From positions 1-64,000 of the forward strand of contig LVAE01000008.1 of NCBI GenBank assembly GCA_001603905.1: a DNA stretch of 64,000 nucleotides, in the 5' to 3' direction. The position numbers were made by a program, and so were the translations under genes. Within the stretch, counting starts at the first letter, position 1, and each line of letters starts with the position of its first letter. Shown in pieces: positions 56,870 through 64,000 of the stretch. Origin of the DNA: Fibrobacterales bacterium Fibro_02 (GTDB lineage: Bacteria > Fibrobacterota > Fibrobacteria > Fibrobacterales > Fibrobacteraceae). The notes under the pieces are model-generated. The model had not been told where the DNA came from and did not search any database. It saw only the letters and a program-made list of their open reading frames with translations.

Positions 56870-57598
56870 TTAACCTTCCAGGATCTTTTTCGCGTGGGCG
56901 ATGCGTTCGGGGCTGGGGGACTTCGTGTCTTTCAGGGCGTAGTCGATACCGAGTTGCTGGTACTTGGCGAGTGCGAGCGAATGGTAGGGGAGCACTTCGA
57001 CCTTTTGGACATTGTGCAGAGTTTGGATAAATTCACGGGTGCGTTCCAGGTAGTCGTCGTTGTCGCTGATGCCCGGCACGAGTACGTGGCGGATCCAGAT
57101 GGGCTTGCCGATTTCGTCGAGGTAACGGAACATGTCCAGGTTATGCTCGATGGGGTGGCCCGTCAGTTTCTTGTGCTCTGCAGGGTCAATAATTTTGAGG
57201 TCAACGAGCAGCAGGTCGGTGGACTTCATGAGCCGTTCGAACTTGCCGAAGAAAGGCTCATTACGAACAAAGTTTACGCCCGACGTGTCAATGCAGGTGT
57301 GGACGCCTGCCGCCTTGGCCGCCTCGAAGAATTCGATGAGAAAATCCATCTGCATCAGGGGCTCGCCGCCGCTTACGGTGATGCCGCCGTCTTTACCCCA
57401 GTAGCTCTTGTAGCGGAGAGCCTTTTTCAGAAGGTCGTTGGCTGAAATGTCGAAAGCTTCTTCGCCCTTGAAGTCCCAGGTTTCAGGATTGTGGCAGAAA
57501 AGGCAGCGCATGGGGCAACCCTGCGTGAACACGACGAAGCGTACTCCGGGGCCGTCCACGGAGCCGAAAGTTTCCAGTTTGTTGATGCGTCCGAGCAT
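56870..57598 (-). CDS. pflA: Pyruvate formate-lyase activating enzyme
   Basis: The 242-residue radical SAM enzyme starts at ATG 57598 (MLGRINKLETFGSVDGPGVRFVVFTQGCPMRCLFCHNPETWD). It has the cluster motif C-x3-C-x2-C, GGITVSGGEPLMQ, CIDTSG, LLVDLKIID and a C-terminal YHSLALAKYQQLG, all typical of PflA. It installs the glycyl radical in pyruvate formate-lyase for anaerobic formate and acetyl-CoA production. The pflB gene is not in the window. The track start 57802 would add 68 non-homologous residues overlapping the divergent rimP region. Confidence 0.95.
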   Translation of the reverse strand: MLGRINKLETFGSVDGPGVRFVVFTQGCPMRCLFCHNPETWDFKGEEAFDISANDLLKKALRYKSYWGKDGGITVSGGEPLMQMDFLIEFFEAAKAAGVHTCIDTSGVNFVRNEPFFGKFERLMKSTDLLLVDLKIIDPAEHKKLTGHPIEHNLDMFRYLDEIGKPIWIRHVLVPGISDNDDYLERTREFIQTLHNVQKVEVLPYHSLALAKYQQLGIDYALKDTKSPSPERIAHAKKILEG

Positions 57599-57777
57599 AG
57601 CGTTATTCCATTTTTCCCGCAAAGTTAAAAAAAGAGCCCGTTTTGCGCAATGGCGGTTGCCCGAGTGCGAAAAAAATTCTCTATTTGGACTTGTACTGAC
57701 GTTCGTGGGTGCGATTTGGGCTTGAACGAGCCGACTTCGGACCCGTCCGCGAACGCCGTTTGTTATACGAGGTCTAT

Positions 57778-58224
57778 TTGGTAGCCCAGAAGTTGGATAC
57801 ACTCATCGCCCAGGCCTGCGAGGCCGCCGGCGTTACATTGGTGGAACAGGATATGTTCCGCGCAGGCAAAAGGAAGACTCTGCGCCTTTACATAGACAAG
57901 CCCGAAGGGGTTTCGATTGACGATTGCACGAACGTGAGCCGTCACTTGTCCGATGCGCTGGATGCCGATCCGGATATTATCGAAGGTGCCTACACGCTTG
58001 AAGTGTCGTCGCCGGGGTTGGACCGCCCCTTGAAGTCGGTTGCCGATTTTACCCGCAACATCGGACGATTTGTCCGTGTGACCCGCAGTACCGGTAAGCC
58101 GGTGACGGGTAAGCTGAAGGCTGCGGACGAAGAGAATTTGACGCTCACCCTGAAAGGCAATGCAGGTGACGTGGTCGTGCCCCGTAGCGAAGTGCTCGTG
58201 GCAAAAGTGGATGTACAAATATAA
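57778..58224 (+). CDS. rimP: Ribosome maturation factor RimP
   Basis: A 148-residue protein if started at TTG 57778, which has ACGAGG five bases upstream; this gives the usual family length, while the track start 57709 adds 23 odd residues. Visible features are ACEAAGVTLVEQDMFRAGKRKTLRLYIDKPEGVSIDDCTNVSRHLSDALD and YTLEVSSPGLDRPLKSVADFTRNIGRFVRV. It aids 30S assembly. It is the first gene of the conserved rimP-nusA-infB-rbfA-truB operon. Confidence 0.93.
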   Translation: MVAQKLDTLIAQACEAAGVTLVEQDMFRAGKRKTLRLYIDKPEGVSIDDCTNVSRHLSDALDADPDIIEGAYTLEVSSPGLDRPLKSVADFTRNIGRFVRVTRSTGKPVTGKLKAADEENLTLTLKGNAGDVVVPRSEVLVAKVDVQI

Positions 58225-58236
58225 TTGAGGTCTAAA

Positions 58237-59415
58237 ATGGCTATTAGTAAGAAAGAACCGAAGGTTAACCTGCTCGAAGTGCTGAAAGGTGTCGTCGAAG
58301 CCAAGGATATGGATGATTCTGTCGTGCTGAACGCGCTGAAGGAAGCGCTCGTGACGGCGGCCCGCAAGTACCTGCACATCGAAAAGAAGATCGATGTGGA
58401 TTTCGACATGGAAACCAACGAGGTGCATGTCTACCTGCGCGTGGCCGTGGTGGATGACTATCCGGACTACGACCCGAACATGACCGCTGCCGAAGTTGAA
58501 AAGCTCGACCAGGGTTACATGCTGGTGGAAGAGGCCCGCGACTTCAACGAAGACGCACAGGCCGGTGACTTCCTCGAAATGGAAATTCCTATTTCCGCCT
58601 TCGGTCGCCAGGCTATCCAGACTGCAAAGCAGCTCTTGAACCAGCAGATTCGCGATGCCGAACGCCAGAAGATCATGGACACTTACCGTAGCCGTATCGG
58701 CTCCATGGTGAGCGGCGAAGTGCTTCGTCTTGAACAAAGTAACATTATCGTGAAGCTCGGCAAGCAGACCGAAGCGATGATTCCGTTCCGCGAACAGATC
58801 AAGCGCGAACGCTGGGAACAGGGCAACTCCATCAAGGCCGTGATTGCCCGCGTGGAAGAATCCTCCAAGAACGGTGCCCAGGTGATTCTGTCCCGTGCAA
58901 ATGGCGACTTCCTCAAGGAACTCTTCCGTCAGGAAGTTCCCGAAATTTACGAAGGTACGGTCGAAATCAAGGGCGTTGCCCGCGAACCGGGATTCCGCGC
59001 CAAGATTGCCGTGTACTCCCGTGACGAAAAGATTGATCCGGTCGGCGCTTGCGTCGGCATGAAGGGTGCACGCGTGCAGACGATCGTGCGCGAACTCGGC
59101 AACGAACGTATCGACATCGTGCAGTGGAATCCGGACCTGGATGTGTTCATCCAGCGCGCCCTGACTCCCGCTAACGTCATCAAGCAGATCCACGTGCCCG
59201 AAACCCGTCGCACCGTGGTGATCATCAGCGACGAAAACCTTGCCCTCGCTATCGGCAAGAACGGCCAGAATGTGAAGCTCGCTGCGGAACTCGTGCAGCG
59301 TAACCTGGATGTGTTCGGCGAAAAGGAATGGTCCGAAAAGGACGACGAGACCAAGGCAAAGATTACGTCTCCGTCGATGGCCGACCTGAACCAGAATCGC
59401 AAGGCTGCTCGCTAA
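58237..59415 (+). CDS. nusA: Transcription elongation/termination factor NusA
   Basis: The 392-residue protein starts at ATG 58237 after GAGG. It has the N-terminal RNA polymerase-binding domain, S1 (GSMVSGEVLRLEQSNIIVKLGKQTEAMIPFREQ) and two KH domains (VGACVGMKGARVQTIVRELGNERIDIVQW; ALAIGKNGQNVKLAAELVQRNLDV). The C-terminal acidic repeats of the E. coli protein are absent, as in many phyla. It regulates pausing and termination. Confidence 0.96.
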   Translation: MAISKKEPKVNLLEVLKGVVEAKDMDDSVVLNALKEALVTAARKYLHIEKKIDVDFDMETNEVHVYLRVAVVDDYPDYDPNMTAAEVEKLDQGYMLVEEARDFNEDAQAGDFLEMEIPISAFGRQAIQTAKQLLNQQIRDAERQKIMDTYRSRIGSMVSGEVLRLEQSNIIVKLGKQTEAMIPFREQIKRERWEQGNSIKAVIARVEESSKNGAQVILSRANGDFLKELFRQEVPEIYEGTVEIKGVAREPGFRAKIAVYSRDEKIDPVGACVGMKGARVQTIVRELGNERIDIVQWNPDLDVFIQRALTPANVIKQIHVPETRRTVVIISDENLALAIGKNGQNVKLAAELVQRNLDVFGEKEWSEKDDETKAKITSPSMADLNQNRKAAR

Positions 59416-59445
59416 TTTTTTAAAAAGGAACATTGGAAGCTATTC

Positions 59446-62400
59446 ATGGCTAATGAAGATCAAATTAAACCAGTAGATTGGGCTGAATCCCACGGCATCA
59501 AGGTCGATGTCGTGATGAAGCTGCTTCGCGACGCGGGCGTGACTGTCCGTACTCACATGTCCAAGGTGGATGCCGCGGACTACGAGAAGATCGAAGCGGC
59601 CGCCGAAAGCGAACGCCAGAAGGCCGAAGCCCGCAACAAGAACCTGAAAAAGGCGTCTTCCGCCGAAACTTCCAATGCTTCTGATAAGAAGAAAGAGTCC
59701 GCTTCGGCTGGCGAAGGCAAGTTGAAGGTCAAGCTTATCAAGGGCAAGAAGCCGGCGAAACCCGCAACTGCGACTGCAAAGCCCGCTGCTGCTGCCGCCC
59801 CCGCTGCTCCGGCAAAGCCTGCCGCTCCGGCAGCTGCTCCTGCCGCCCCTGCACCCGCTGCGGTAAAGCCTGCTCCGGTTGAAGCTCCGAAGCCCGCTGC
59901 TCCGGCAGCTGCTCCTGCCGCTCCTGCACCCGTTGCAGAAAAGCCTGCACCGGTTGAAGCTCCGAAGCCTGCCGCTCCTGCCGCCGCTCCTGCAGCTCCT
60001 GCTGCACCGGCTCCCAAGGCCGAGGTGAAGCCCGCTGCTCCGGCCGCTCCGGCTGCACCTGCTCCGAAGCCTGCCGCTCCGGCTGCACCTGCCCCGGCAA
60101 AGCCCGCAATGGTCACGCCCGGCATGGAACTCAAGCAGCCTCCGATGAAGGCCCAGGTGTTCAAGCCCGACGAAGCGATTCTCGCACGTATCAAGAAGTC
60201 CCAGCAGCAGGCCCAGGCCGGTCGCGGTGGTCACCGCAATGGTTCTGGTAACCAGCAGGGCTATACAGGTACTTTTGGCCGTCTTTCGAACAACGGCGAC
60301 AACCGCAATGGCGGACGTCGTAACGACAACCGTGGTGGAAACGGCGGTAATGGGAATAACGGTGGCCGTTCCTTTACAGGCCGCACCGGTGGCTTTACTG
60401 GCAGTTCGATGCAGGATGCCTTCAACGCTAGCAATGGTGGCGGCCAGGGATTTGGCGGCCAGAACCAGGGCGGTAAGGGCGGAAAGCCGCAGAACGGTCG
60501 TCACGGACAGAATGACAAGAACCGTCGCGGAAACGGCAAGGACCGTCAGGACCAGCAGAAGGAAATGCAGCAGGAAGCCGTTCGTCAGAACGTTTCCCGC
60601 GTGATGGCCGACCTGTCCAAGAAGCCTGTCAAGAAAGTTTATCGCAAGGAGCATAACGACAATACTTCTGGCGAAGAAAAGAAAATCCTCAAGACTTCCG
60701 ACTTTATTACCGTGGGTGAACTCGCTGGCCTTATGGACCAGATGCCTGCCCGCGTAATCGCGAAGTGCATGGAAATGGGCATGATGGTGACCATCAACGC
60801 CCGACTCGATTTTGAAACCATCCAGCTCCTGGCCGACGAATTCGGCTACGAAGCCCAGCTGATGGAAGAATACGAAGAAGAAGTGCTCGGCGTGGAAGAG
60901 GAATCTTCCGAGAACCTGAAGCCGCGTCACCCGGTGGTGACGGTGATGGGCCACGTCGACCACGGTAAGACTTCTTTGCTCGACTGGATCCGTAAGACCC
61001 ACGTGGTGGCCGGTGAATCGGGCGGCATTACGCAGCACATCGGTGCATACGAAGTCACGACCTCCCAGGGTAAGGTAACCTTCCTCGATACTCCGGGTCA
61101 CGAAGCGTTCAGCGCTATGCGTGCTCGTGGTTCCCAGGTGACCGACGTGATCGTGCTTGTGGTCGCTGCTGACTCTATGGTGATGCCGCAGACGGTGGAA
61201 TCCATTGAACTGGCCAAGCGCGAAAAGGTGCCGATGGTCGTCGCAATCACGAAGATCGATCTTCCGACGGCCAACCCCGACAAGATCCGCGCCCAGCTCG
61301 CCGAACGCGGCGTGGAAGTGGAACAGTGGGGCGGCTCTACGAGCTGTATCGAAGTGTCTGCCCGTACGGGTCAGGGCATGAACGATCTTCTGGAAACCTT
61401 GGCGCTCGAAGCCGAAGTGCTCGAACTCAAGGCCAACCCCGACGCACACGCACGCGGTGCCGTGGTCGAATCCAAGCTCGACGTGGGCAAGGGTTCCATG
61501 GCGACGATTCTCGTGCAGAACGGTACGCTCCATGTGGGTGACCCGTTCGTCTGCGGTATTTACGCAGGTCGTGTACGTGCTATGTTTAACGAACGCGGTG
61601 AACAGATGAAGGAAGCTCCTCCGTCTTCTCCGTGTCAGGTGCTCGGCTTCGACGGTACTCCGCAGGCCGGTGACGACCTGATTGTGGTCGAAGACGAAAA
61701 GACCGCACGCGAAATTGCTTCCAAGCGCCGTATGGCTGCTCGTGAACGCGACCTTCGCGCCCGTAAGACCGTGTCCTTGGAAAACTCCTTCAACGAAAAG
61801 AAGGAAGGCAAGCTTTCTGAACTCAACCTTATCGTCAAGGCCGACGTGGGCGGTTCTGCCGAAGCTCTTGCCGCAAGCCTCGAAAAGCTTACCAATAAGG
61901 AAGTCCGCGTCAATATCATCCGCAAGGGTGTGGGTACCATTACGGAATCCGATATTCTCTTGGCGACGACCGCTTCTGCAATCATTATTTCCTTCCACTT
62001 GATGCCGTCGCTCTCTATCCGCGAAATGGCAGAAAAGGAAGGCATCGAAATCCGCAACTACCGAGTGATTTACGACTGTATCGAAGATATCACGAACGCT
62101 GTGGAAGGCCTCCTCAAGCCGACACTCCGCGAGGAACTCTCCGGCGAAGCCGAAATCCGCCAGGTGTTCAAGATTCCGAAGATCGGTCTCATCGCAGGCT
62201 GTATGGTTACCGACGGCGAAGTCGACCGTACGAGCCATGTGCGCGTGTACCGCAATGGCGTGGAACTCGGTACGACCGTGGTCCAGTCCTTGAAGCGCAT
62301 GAAGGACGACGTCAAGTCTGTCGCTCGTGGCTTTGAATGCGGTATCGGCCTTAAGGGTTACGAAGACATCAAGGAAGGCGATAGCTTGATCTTCTTCAAG

Positions 62401-62490
62401 GAAATCAAGGTTGCCCGTACCCTGAAGGATGTGGCCCGCGAAGAAGCCGAAGAAAAGGCGAAGAAAGCCGCGGAAGAGGAAGGTAAGTAG
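59446..62490 (+). CDS. infB: Translation initiation factor IF-2
   Basis: The 1014-residue protein has an N-terminal IF2_N-like domain (VDWAESHGIKVDVVMKLLRDAGVTV), a long low-complexity region, and a second IF2_N (FITVGELAGLMDQMPARVIAKCMEMGMMVTINARLDFETIQLLADEFG). The G domain follows (GHVDHGKTSLLDWIRKT at about 502, DTPGHEAFSAMRARG, ITKIDLP) and the C1-C2 domains end VARTLKDVAREE. The low-complexity part consists of a 25-residue Ala/Pro repeat and a Gly/Asn/Arg-rich stretch. It brings fMet-tRNA to the ribosome with GTP. Confidence 0.96.
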   Translation: MANEDQIKPVDWAESHGIKVDVVMKLLRDAGVTVRTHMSKVDAADYEKIEAAAESERQKAEARNKNLKKASSAETSNASDKKKESASAGEGKLKVKLIKGKKPAKPATATAKPAAAAAPAAPAKPAAPAAAPAAPAPAAVKPAPVEAPKPAAPAAAPAAPAPVAEKPAPVEAPKPAAPAAAPAAPAAPAPKAEVKPAAPAAPAAPAPKPAAPAAPAPAKPAMVTPGMELKQPPMKAQVFKPDEAILARIKKSQQQAQAGRGGHRNGSGNQQGYTGTFGRLSNNGDNRNGGRRNDNRGGNGGNGNNGGRSFTGRTGGFTGSSMQDAFNASNGGGQGFGGQNQGGKGGKPQNGRHGQNDKNRRGNGKDRQDQQKEMQQEAVRQNVSRVMADLSKKPVKKVYRKEHNDNTSGEEKKILKTSDFITVGELAGLMDQMPARVIAKCMEMGMMVTINARLDFETIQLLADEFGYEAQLMEEYEEEVLGVEEESSENLKPRHPVVTVMGHVDHGKTSLLDWIRKTHVVAGESGGITQHIGAYEVTTSQGKVTFLDTPGHEAFSAMRARGSQVTDVIVLVVAADSMVMPQTVESIELAKREKVPMVVAITKIDLPTANPDKIRAQLAERGVEVEQWGGSTSCIEVSARTGQGMNDLLETLALEAEVLELKANPDAHARGAVVESKLDVGKGSMATILVQNGTLHVGDPFVCGIYAGRVRAMFNERGEQMKEAPPSSPCQVLGFDGTPQAGDDLIVVEDEKTAREIASKRRMAARERDLRARKTVSLENSFNEKKEGKLSELNLIVKADVGGSAEALAASLEKLTNKEVRVNIIRKGVGTITESDILLATTASAIIISFHLMPSLSIREMAEKEGIEIRNYRVIYDCIEDITNAVEGLLKPTLREELSGEAEIRQVFKIPKIGLIAGCMVTDGEVDRTSHVRVYRNGVELGTTVVQSLKRMKDDVKSVARGFECGIGLKGYEDIKEGDSLIFFKEIKVARTLKDVAREEAEEKAKKAAEEEGK
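59815..60039 (+). repeat. 75-base in-frame tandem repeat in infB
   Basis: The unit KPAAPAAAPAAPAPxxxKPAPVEAP starts at 59815, 59890 and 59965, exactly 75 bases apart, with the third copy decaying into further Ala/Pro sequence to about 60110. Copy number is likely to vary between strains. Confidence 0.85.
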
Positions 62491-62578
62491 ACGGTAGGAA
62501 GTAGACAGTAGGAAGGGCTAGTTTGACAGCGAAGCTGTGATTATAAAACTTCTAACTTCCTACTTCCGGCTTCCTACA
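62490..62578. repeat. Large imperfect hairpin repeat between infB and rbfA
   Basis: GTAGGAAGTAGACAGTAGGAAG and, 30 bases later, CTTCTAACTTCCTACTTCCGGCTTCCTAC are complementary over most of their length, with a small inner hairpin GACAGCGAAGCTGT. It looks like a dispersed intergenic repeat that has entered the operon; it may slow or partly terminate transcription before rbfA. Confidence 0.65.
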
Positions 62579-62595
62579 AAATGCCGAAGGCATCA

Positions 62596-62949
62596 ATGAG
62601 TAGAAGAACCGACAGACTAGACGAACAGTTCCGCGAGGAAATCGGCAAGCTCTTGCAGAAGGGCTTGAAGGATCCTCGTGTGAGCAGCCTCGCAAGCATT
62701 ACTCGCGTGACGATTACCGATGACCTGAGCTACGCAAAGGTGATGGTCTCGGTGATGGGAACCGACAAGGAAAAGCGTGATTCGCTGATTGGCCTGAAGA
62801 ATTCGGCGGGATACATCCGCACGGTCCTTGGCAAGGCTCTCAAGATCCGCAAGATTCCTGAATTGAACTTTGTTCTGGATGAAAACCTGGAACACGCCAT
62901 GCATATCGAAAGCATCCTGGCCGAACTGAAGCAGAAAGGGGATCTCTAG
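62596..62949 (+). CDS. rbfA: Ribosome-binding factor A
   Basis: A 117-residue protein starting at ATG 62596 with GAAGG six bases upstream (the track ATG at 62581 is an alternative adding MPKAS). Features are RRTDRLDEQFREEIGKLLQKGLKDPRVSSLASITRVTITDDLSYAKVMVSVMG and LKIRKIPELNFVLDENLEHAMHIESIL. It helps 30S maturation. Its stop directly abuts the truB start. Confidence 0.95.
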   Translation: MSRRTDRLDEQFREEIGKLLQKGLKDPRVSSLASITRVTITDDLSYAKVMVSVMGTDKEKRDSLIGLKNSAGYIRTVLGKALKIRKIPELNFVLDENLEHAMHIESILAELKQKGDL

Positions 62950-63996
62950 TTGAGCAATTCCGGCTTCGTTCTTTTGGACAAGATCGCTGGCGAAACTTCT
63001 TTCAAGGCCCTTTTCCCACTGAAAAGGGTCTTTTCTACGAAACGCGTTGGTCATGCGGGTACGCTGGACTTGCGCGCGTCTGGCTTGATTATTGCGGCCA
63101 CTGGCCGTTGCACGCGTCTTTTGCCGTTTGTCGAGGCGAAGGACAAGTGTTATAGTTTTAGGCTGCATCTGGGCTACGAGACCGACACTTTAGAGTGGGA
63201 CGGCGAGGTCGTCGCTCAAGATGAACGTGCGATTGATATGGCTTCGGCAGCAAATTGCACACTCGCATGGCCTCGGCCTTTGGCCGACGAATGCTCGCTT
63301 AGCGATTCTCAGCCTTCGCCTGGTCAAGAAGGTGTCATCCTGAGCGAAGCGGAGCGAAGTCGAAGGATCCAGTACATCTCTCGCGAAATGCTCGAAGTAG
63401 TCCTTCCGCAGTTCGTTGGCGACATCGAGCAGATTCCGCCGAAGTACTGTGCTGTGAAAATCAATGGTGTTCGCGCCAGTGACCTGATGGAACGCGGCCG
63501 TAATATTGAGTTGAAACCCCGCAAGATTCACATTGGCGAGCTCAAGGTAATCGGCGAGGGAGAAGTGACCGAGGGGTGCTCCGGCAAGGAATTTGCGACT
63601 TTCGACTTGATTTGCGAATGCTCCAAGGGAACTTACATCCGTGCACTCGGACGCGATATCGGGCGAGCCCTCGGGACCTACGCCTGCGTATCGCAGATAC
63701 GCAGACACCGCATCGGCAACGTGGCGGTGGAGAGTGCTGTGCGTGGCGAGGACTTGACCCGTGAAAACCTTTTGCCGGTCGATGCGGTGCTCGACTTTCC
63801 GGTGGTGCGCCTGGCTGACGAACAGGTGGCTGTCATTCGCCAGGGCAATTGGCTCCCGTGGAAAGAGAAAGTCGAGGGCGTAGGCCCCGAGGGCCATATG
63901 TTCGCAGCGAACATGCAGGGCGAGGTCTTGAGCCTGTGTCACTATGAACCGGGCCGCATCAAGCCGAAGTTCTATTTGGGTGAGGATGAAAAATGA
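62950..63996 (+). CDS. truB: tRNA pseudouridine(55) synthase TruB with an in-frame repeat insertion
   Basis: The 348-residue enzyme begins at TTG 62950 after AAAGGGG: GFVLLDKIAGETSF, then VGHAGTLDLRASGLIIAATGRCTRL containing the catalytic Asp, IPPKYCAVKINGVRASDLMERG, ECSKGTYIRALGRDIG and a PUA-like end. It makes pseudouridine 55 in the T-loop of tRNAs. About 40 residues (roughly 98-139, ANCTLAWPRPLADECSLSD to RRIQYISRE) interrupt the conserved region and are encoded by palindromic repeat DNA. Confidence 0.94.
   Translation: MSNSGFVLLDKIAGETSFKALFPLKRVFSTKRVGHAGTLDLRASGLIIAATGRCTRLLPFVEAKDKCYSFRLHLGYETDTLEWDGEVVAQDERAIDMASAANCTLAWPRPLADECSLSDSQPSPGQEGVILSEAERSRRIQYISREMLEVVLPQFVGDIEQIPPKYCAVKINGVRASDLMERGRNIELKPRKIHIGELKVIGEGEVTEGCSGKEFATFDLICECSKGTYIRALGRDIGRALGTYACVSQIRRHRIGNVAVESAVRGEDLTRENLLPVDAVLDFPVVRLADEQVAVIRQGNWLPWKEKVEGVGPEGHMFAANMQGEVLSLCHYEPGRIKPKFYLGEDEK
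63273..63368. repeat. Dispersed palindromic repeat DNA inside truB
   Basis: TCGGCC-TTT-GGCCGA (63273-63287) is a perfect hairpin, followed by GTCATCCTGAGCGAAGC...GAAGGATCCA (about 63332-63368), the common CATCCTGAG/GAAGGATC type of dispersed element. It is read in frame as GVILSEAERSRRIQ. Confidence 0.75.
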
Positions 63997-64000
63997 AGCG
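63993..64000 (+). CDS. Start of the next gene (partial, three codons)
   Basis: ATGAAGCG begins at 63993 and overlaps the truB stop (ATGA). In this operon context ribF (riboflavin kinase/FAD synthetase) is the usual next gene, but nothing in the few bases confirms it. Confidence 0.4.

Noticed and set aside
57676-57777. A tRNA or structured leader before rimP
   Set aside because: Small complementary stretches (GGGCTTGAACGAGCC) occur but no cloverleaf with T-arm could be drawn.
59440-62238. 932-residue minus-strand ORF opposite infB
   Set aside because: Shadow of IF-2; its Ser/Arg/Gly-rich stretch mirrors the sense repeats.

Overview
The window looks like chromosomal DNA of a Fibrobacter (phylum Fibrobacterota), a strictly anaerobic fibre degrader. 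Pointers are secreted plant cell-wall enzymes with Ser-rich linkers and Por/T9SS-like C-terminal tails, two copies of the TIGR02147 regulator family (which I recall as expanded in Fibrobacter succinogenes), a FibroRumin-like radical-SAM peptide locus, and a long NADH:quinone oxidoreductase operon beside pyruvate formate-lyase activase. The species cannot be fixed from the sequence alone.

Layout. 1-1943: the end of a secreted protein, an orphan AbiEi-like antitoxin gene under a strong inverted repeat, then about 750 bp of non-coding DNA with a structured RNA candidate. 1944-7151: a four-gene LlaJI-like restriction-modification system (two C5-cytosine methyltransferases, a McrB-like AAA+ motor, an endonuclease) whose 5' half is much more AT-rich than its 3' half. 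7161-27100: a polysaccharide-degradation region with two PL1 pectate lyases, a PF14262-type carbohydrate-binding lipoprotein, a histidine phosphatase lipoprotein, an FGE/SUMF1 lipoprotein, an SGNH esterase, a CBM35-GH26 mannanase and a GH5 endoglucanase. It also holds two copies of a coupled TIGR02147-lipoprotein module and one IS3-family element with a -1 frameshift.

27101-32718: a second copy of the structured RNA, then a leader with two predicted tandem pseudoknots directly before a 45-residue Cys-containing precursor peptide. Two unknown genes, a radical SAM/SPASM maturase and an amidohydrolase follow, then two tandem M15-like metallopeptidase genes with different membrane anchors. 32746-42088: an AAA+ ATPase fused to a DUF234-type nuclease fold, thioredoxin, a Crp/Fnr regulator, bamA-skp (outer-membrane assembly), a geranylgeranyl-reductase-like flavoprotein with its own ferredoxin, and a GGDEF-EAL protein. 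42319-56744: nuoBCDEFGHIJKLMN, tightly coupled, lacking nuoA and carrying unusual C-terminal additions on NuoB, NuoE and NuoM. 56870-64000: pflA, divergent from the conserved translation operon rimP-nusA-infB-rbfA-truB.

The signals I consider most worth following are: the two-copy structured RNA with compensatory base changes and a terminator (1301-1555 and 27370-27629), the pseudoknotted leader of the peptide gene, the peptide cluster with its uncharacterised partners, and the duplicated TIGR02147-lipoprotein module next to glycanase genes. All structures were found by eye; no folding, covariation or database search was run.
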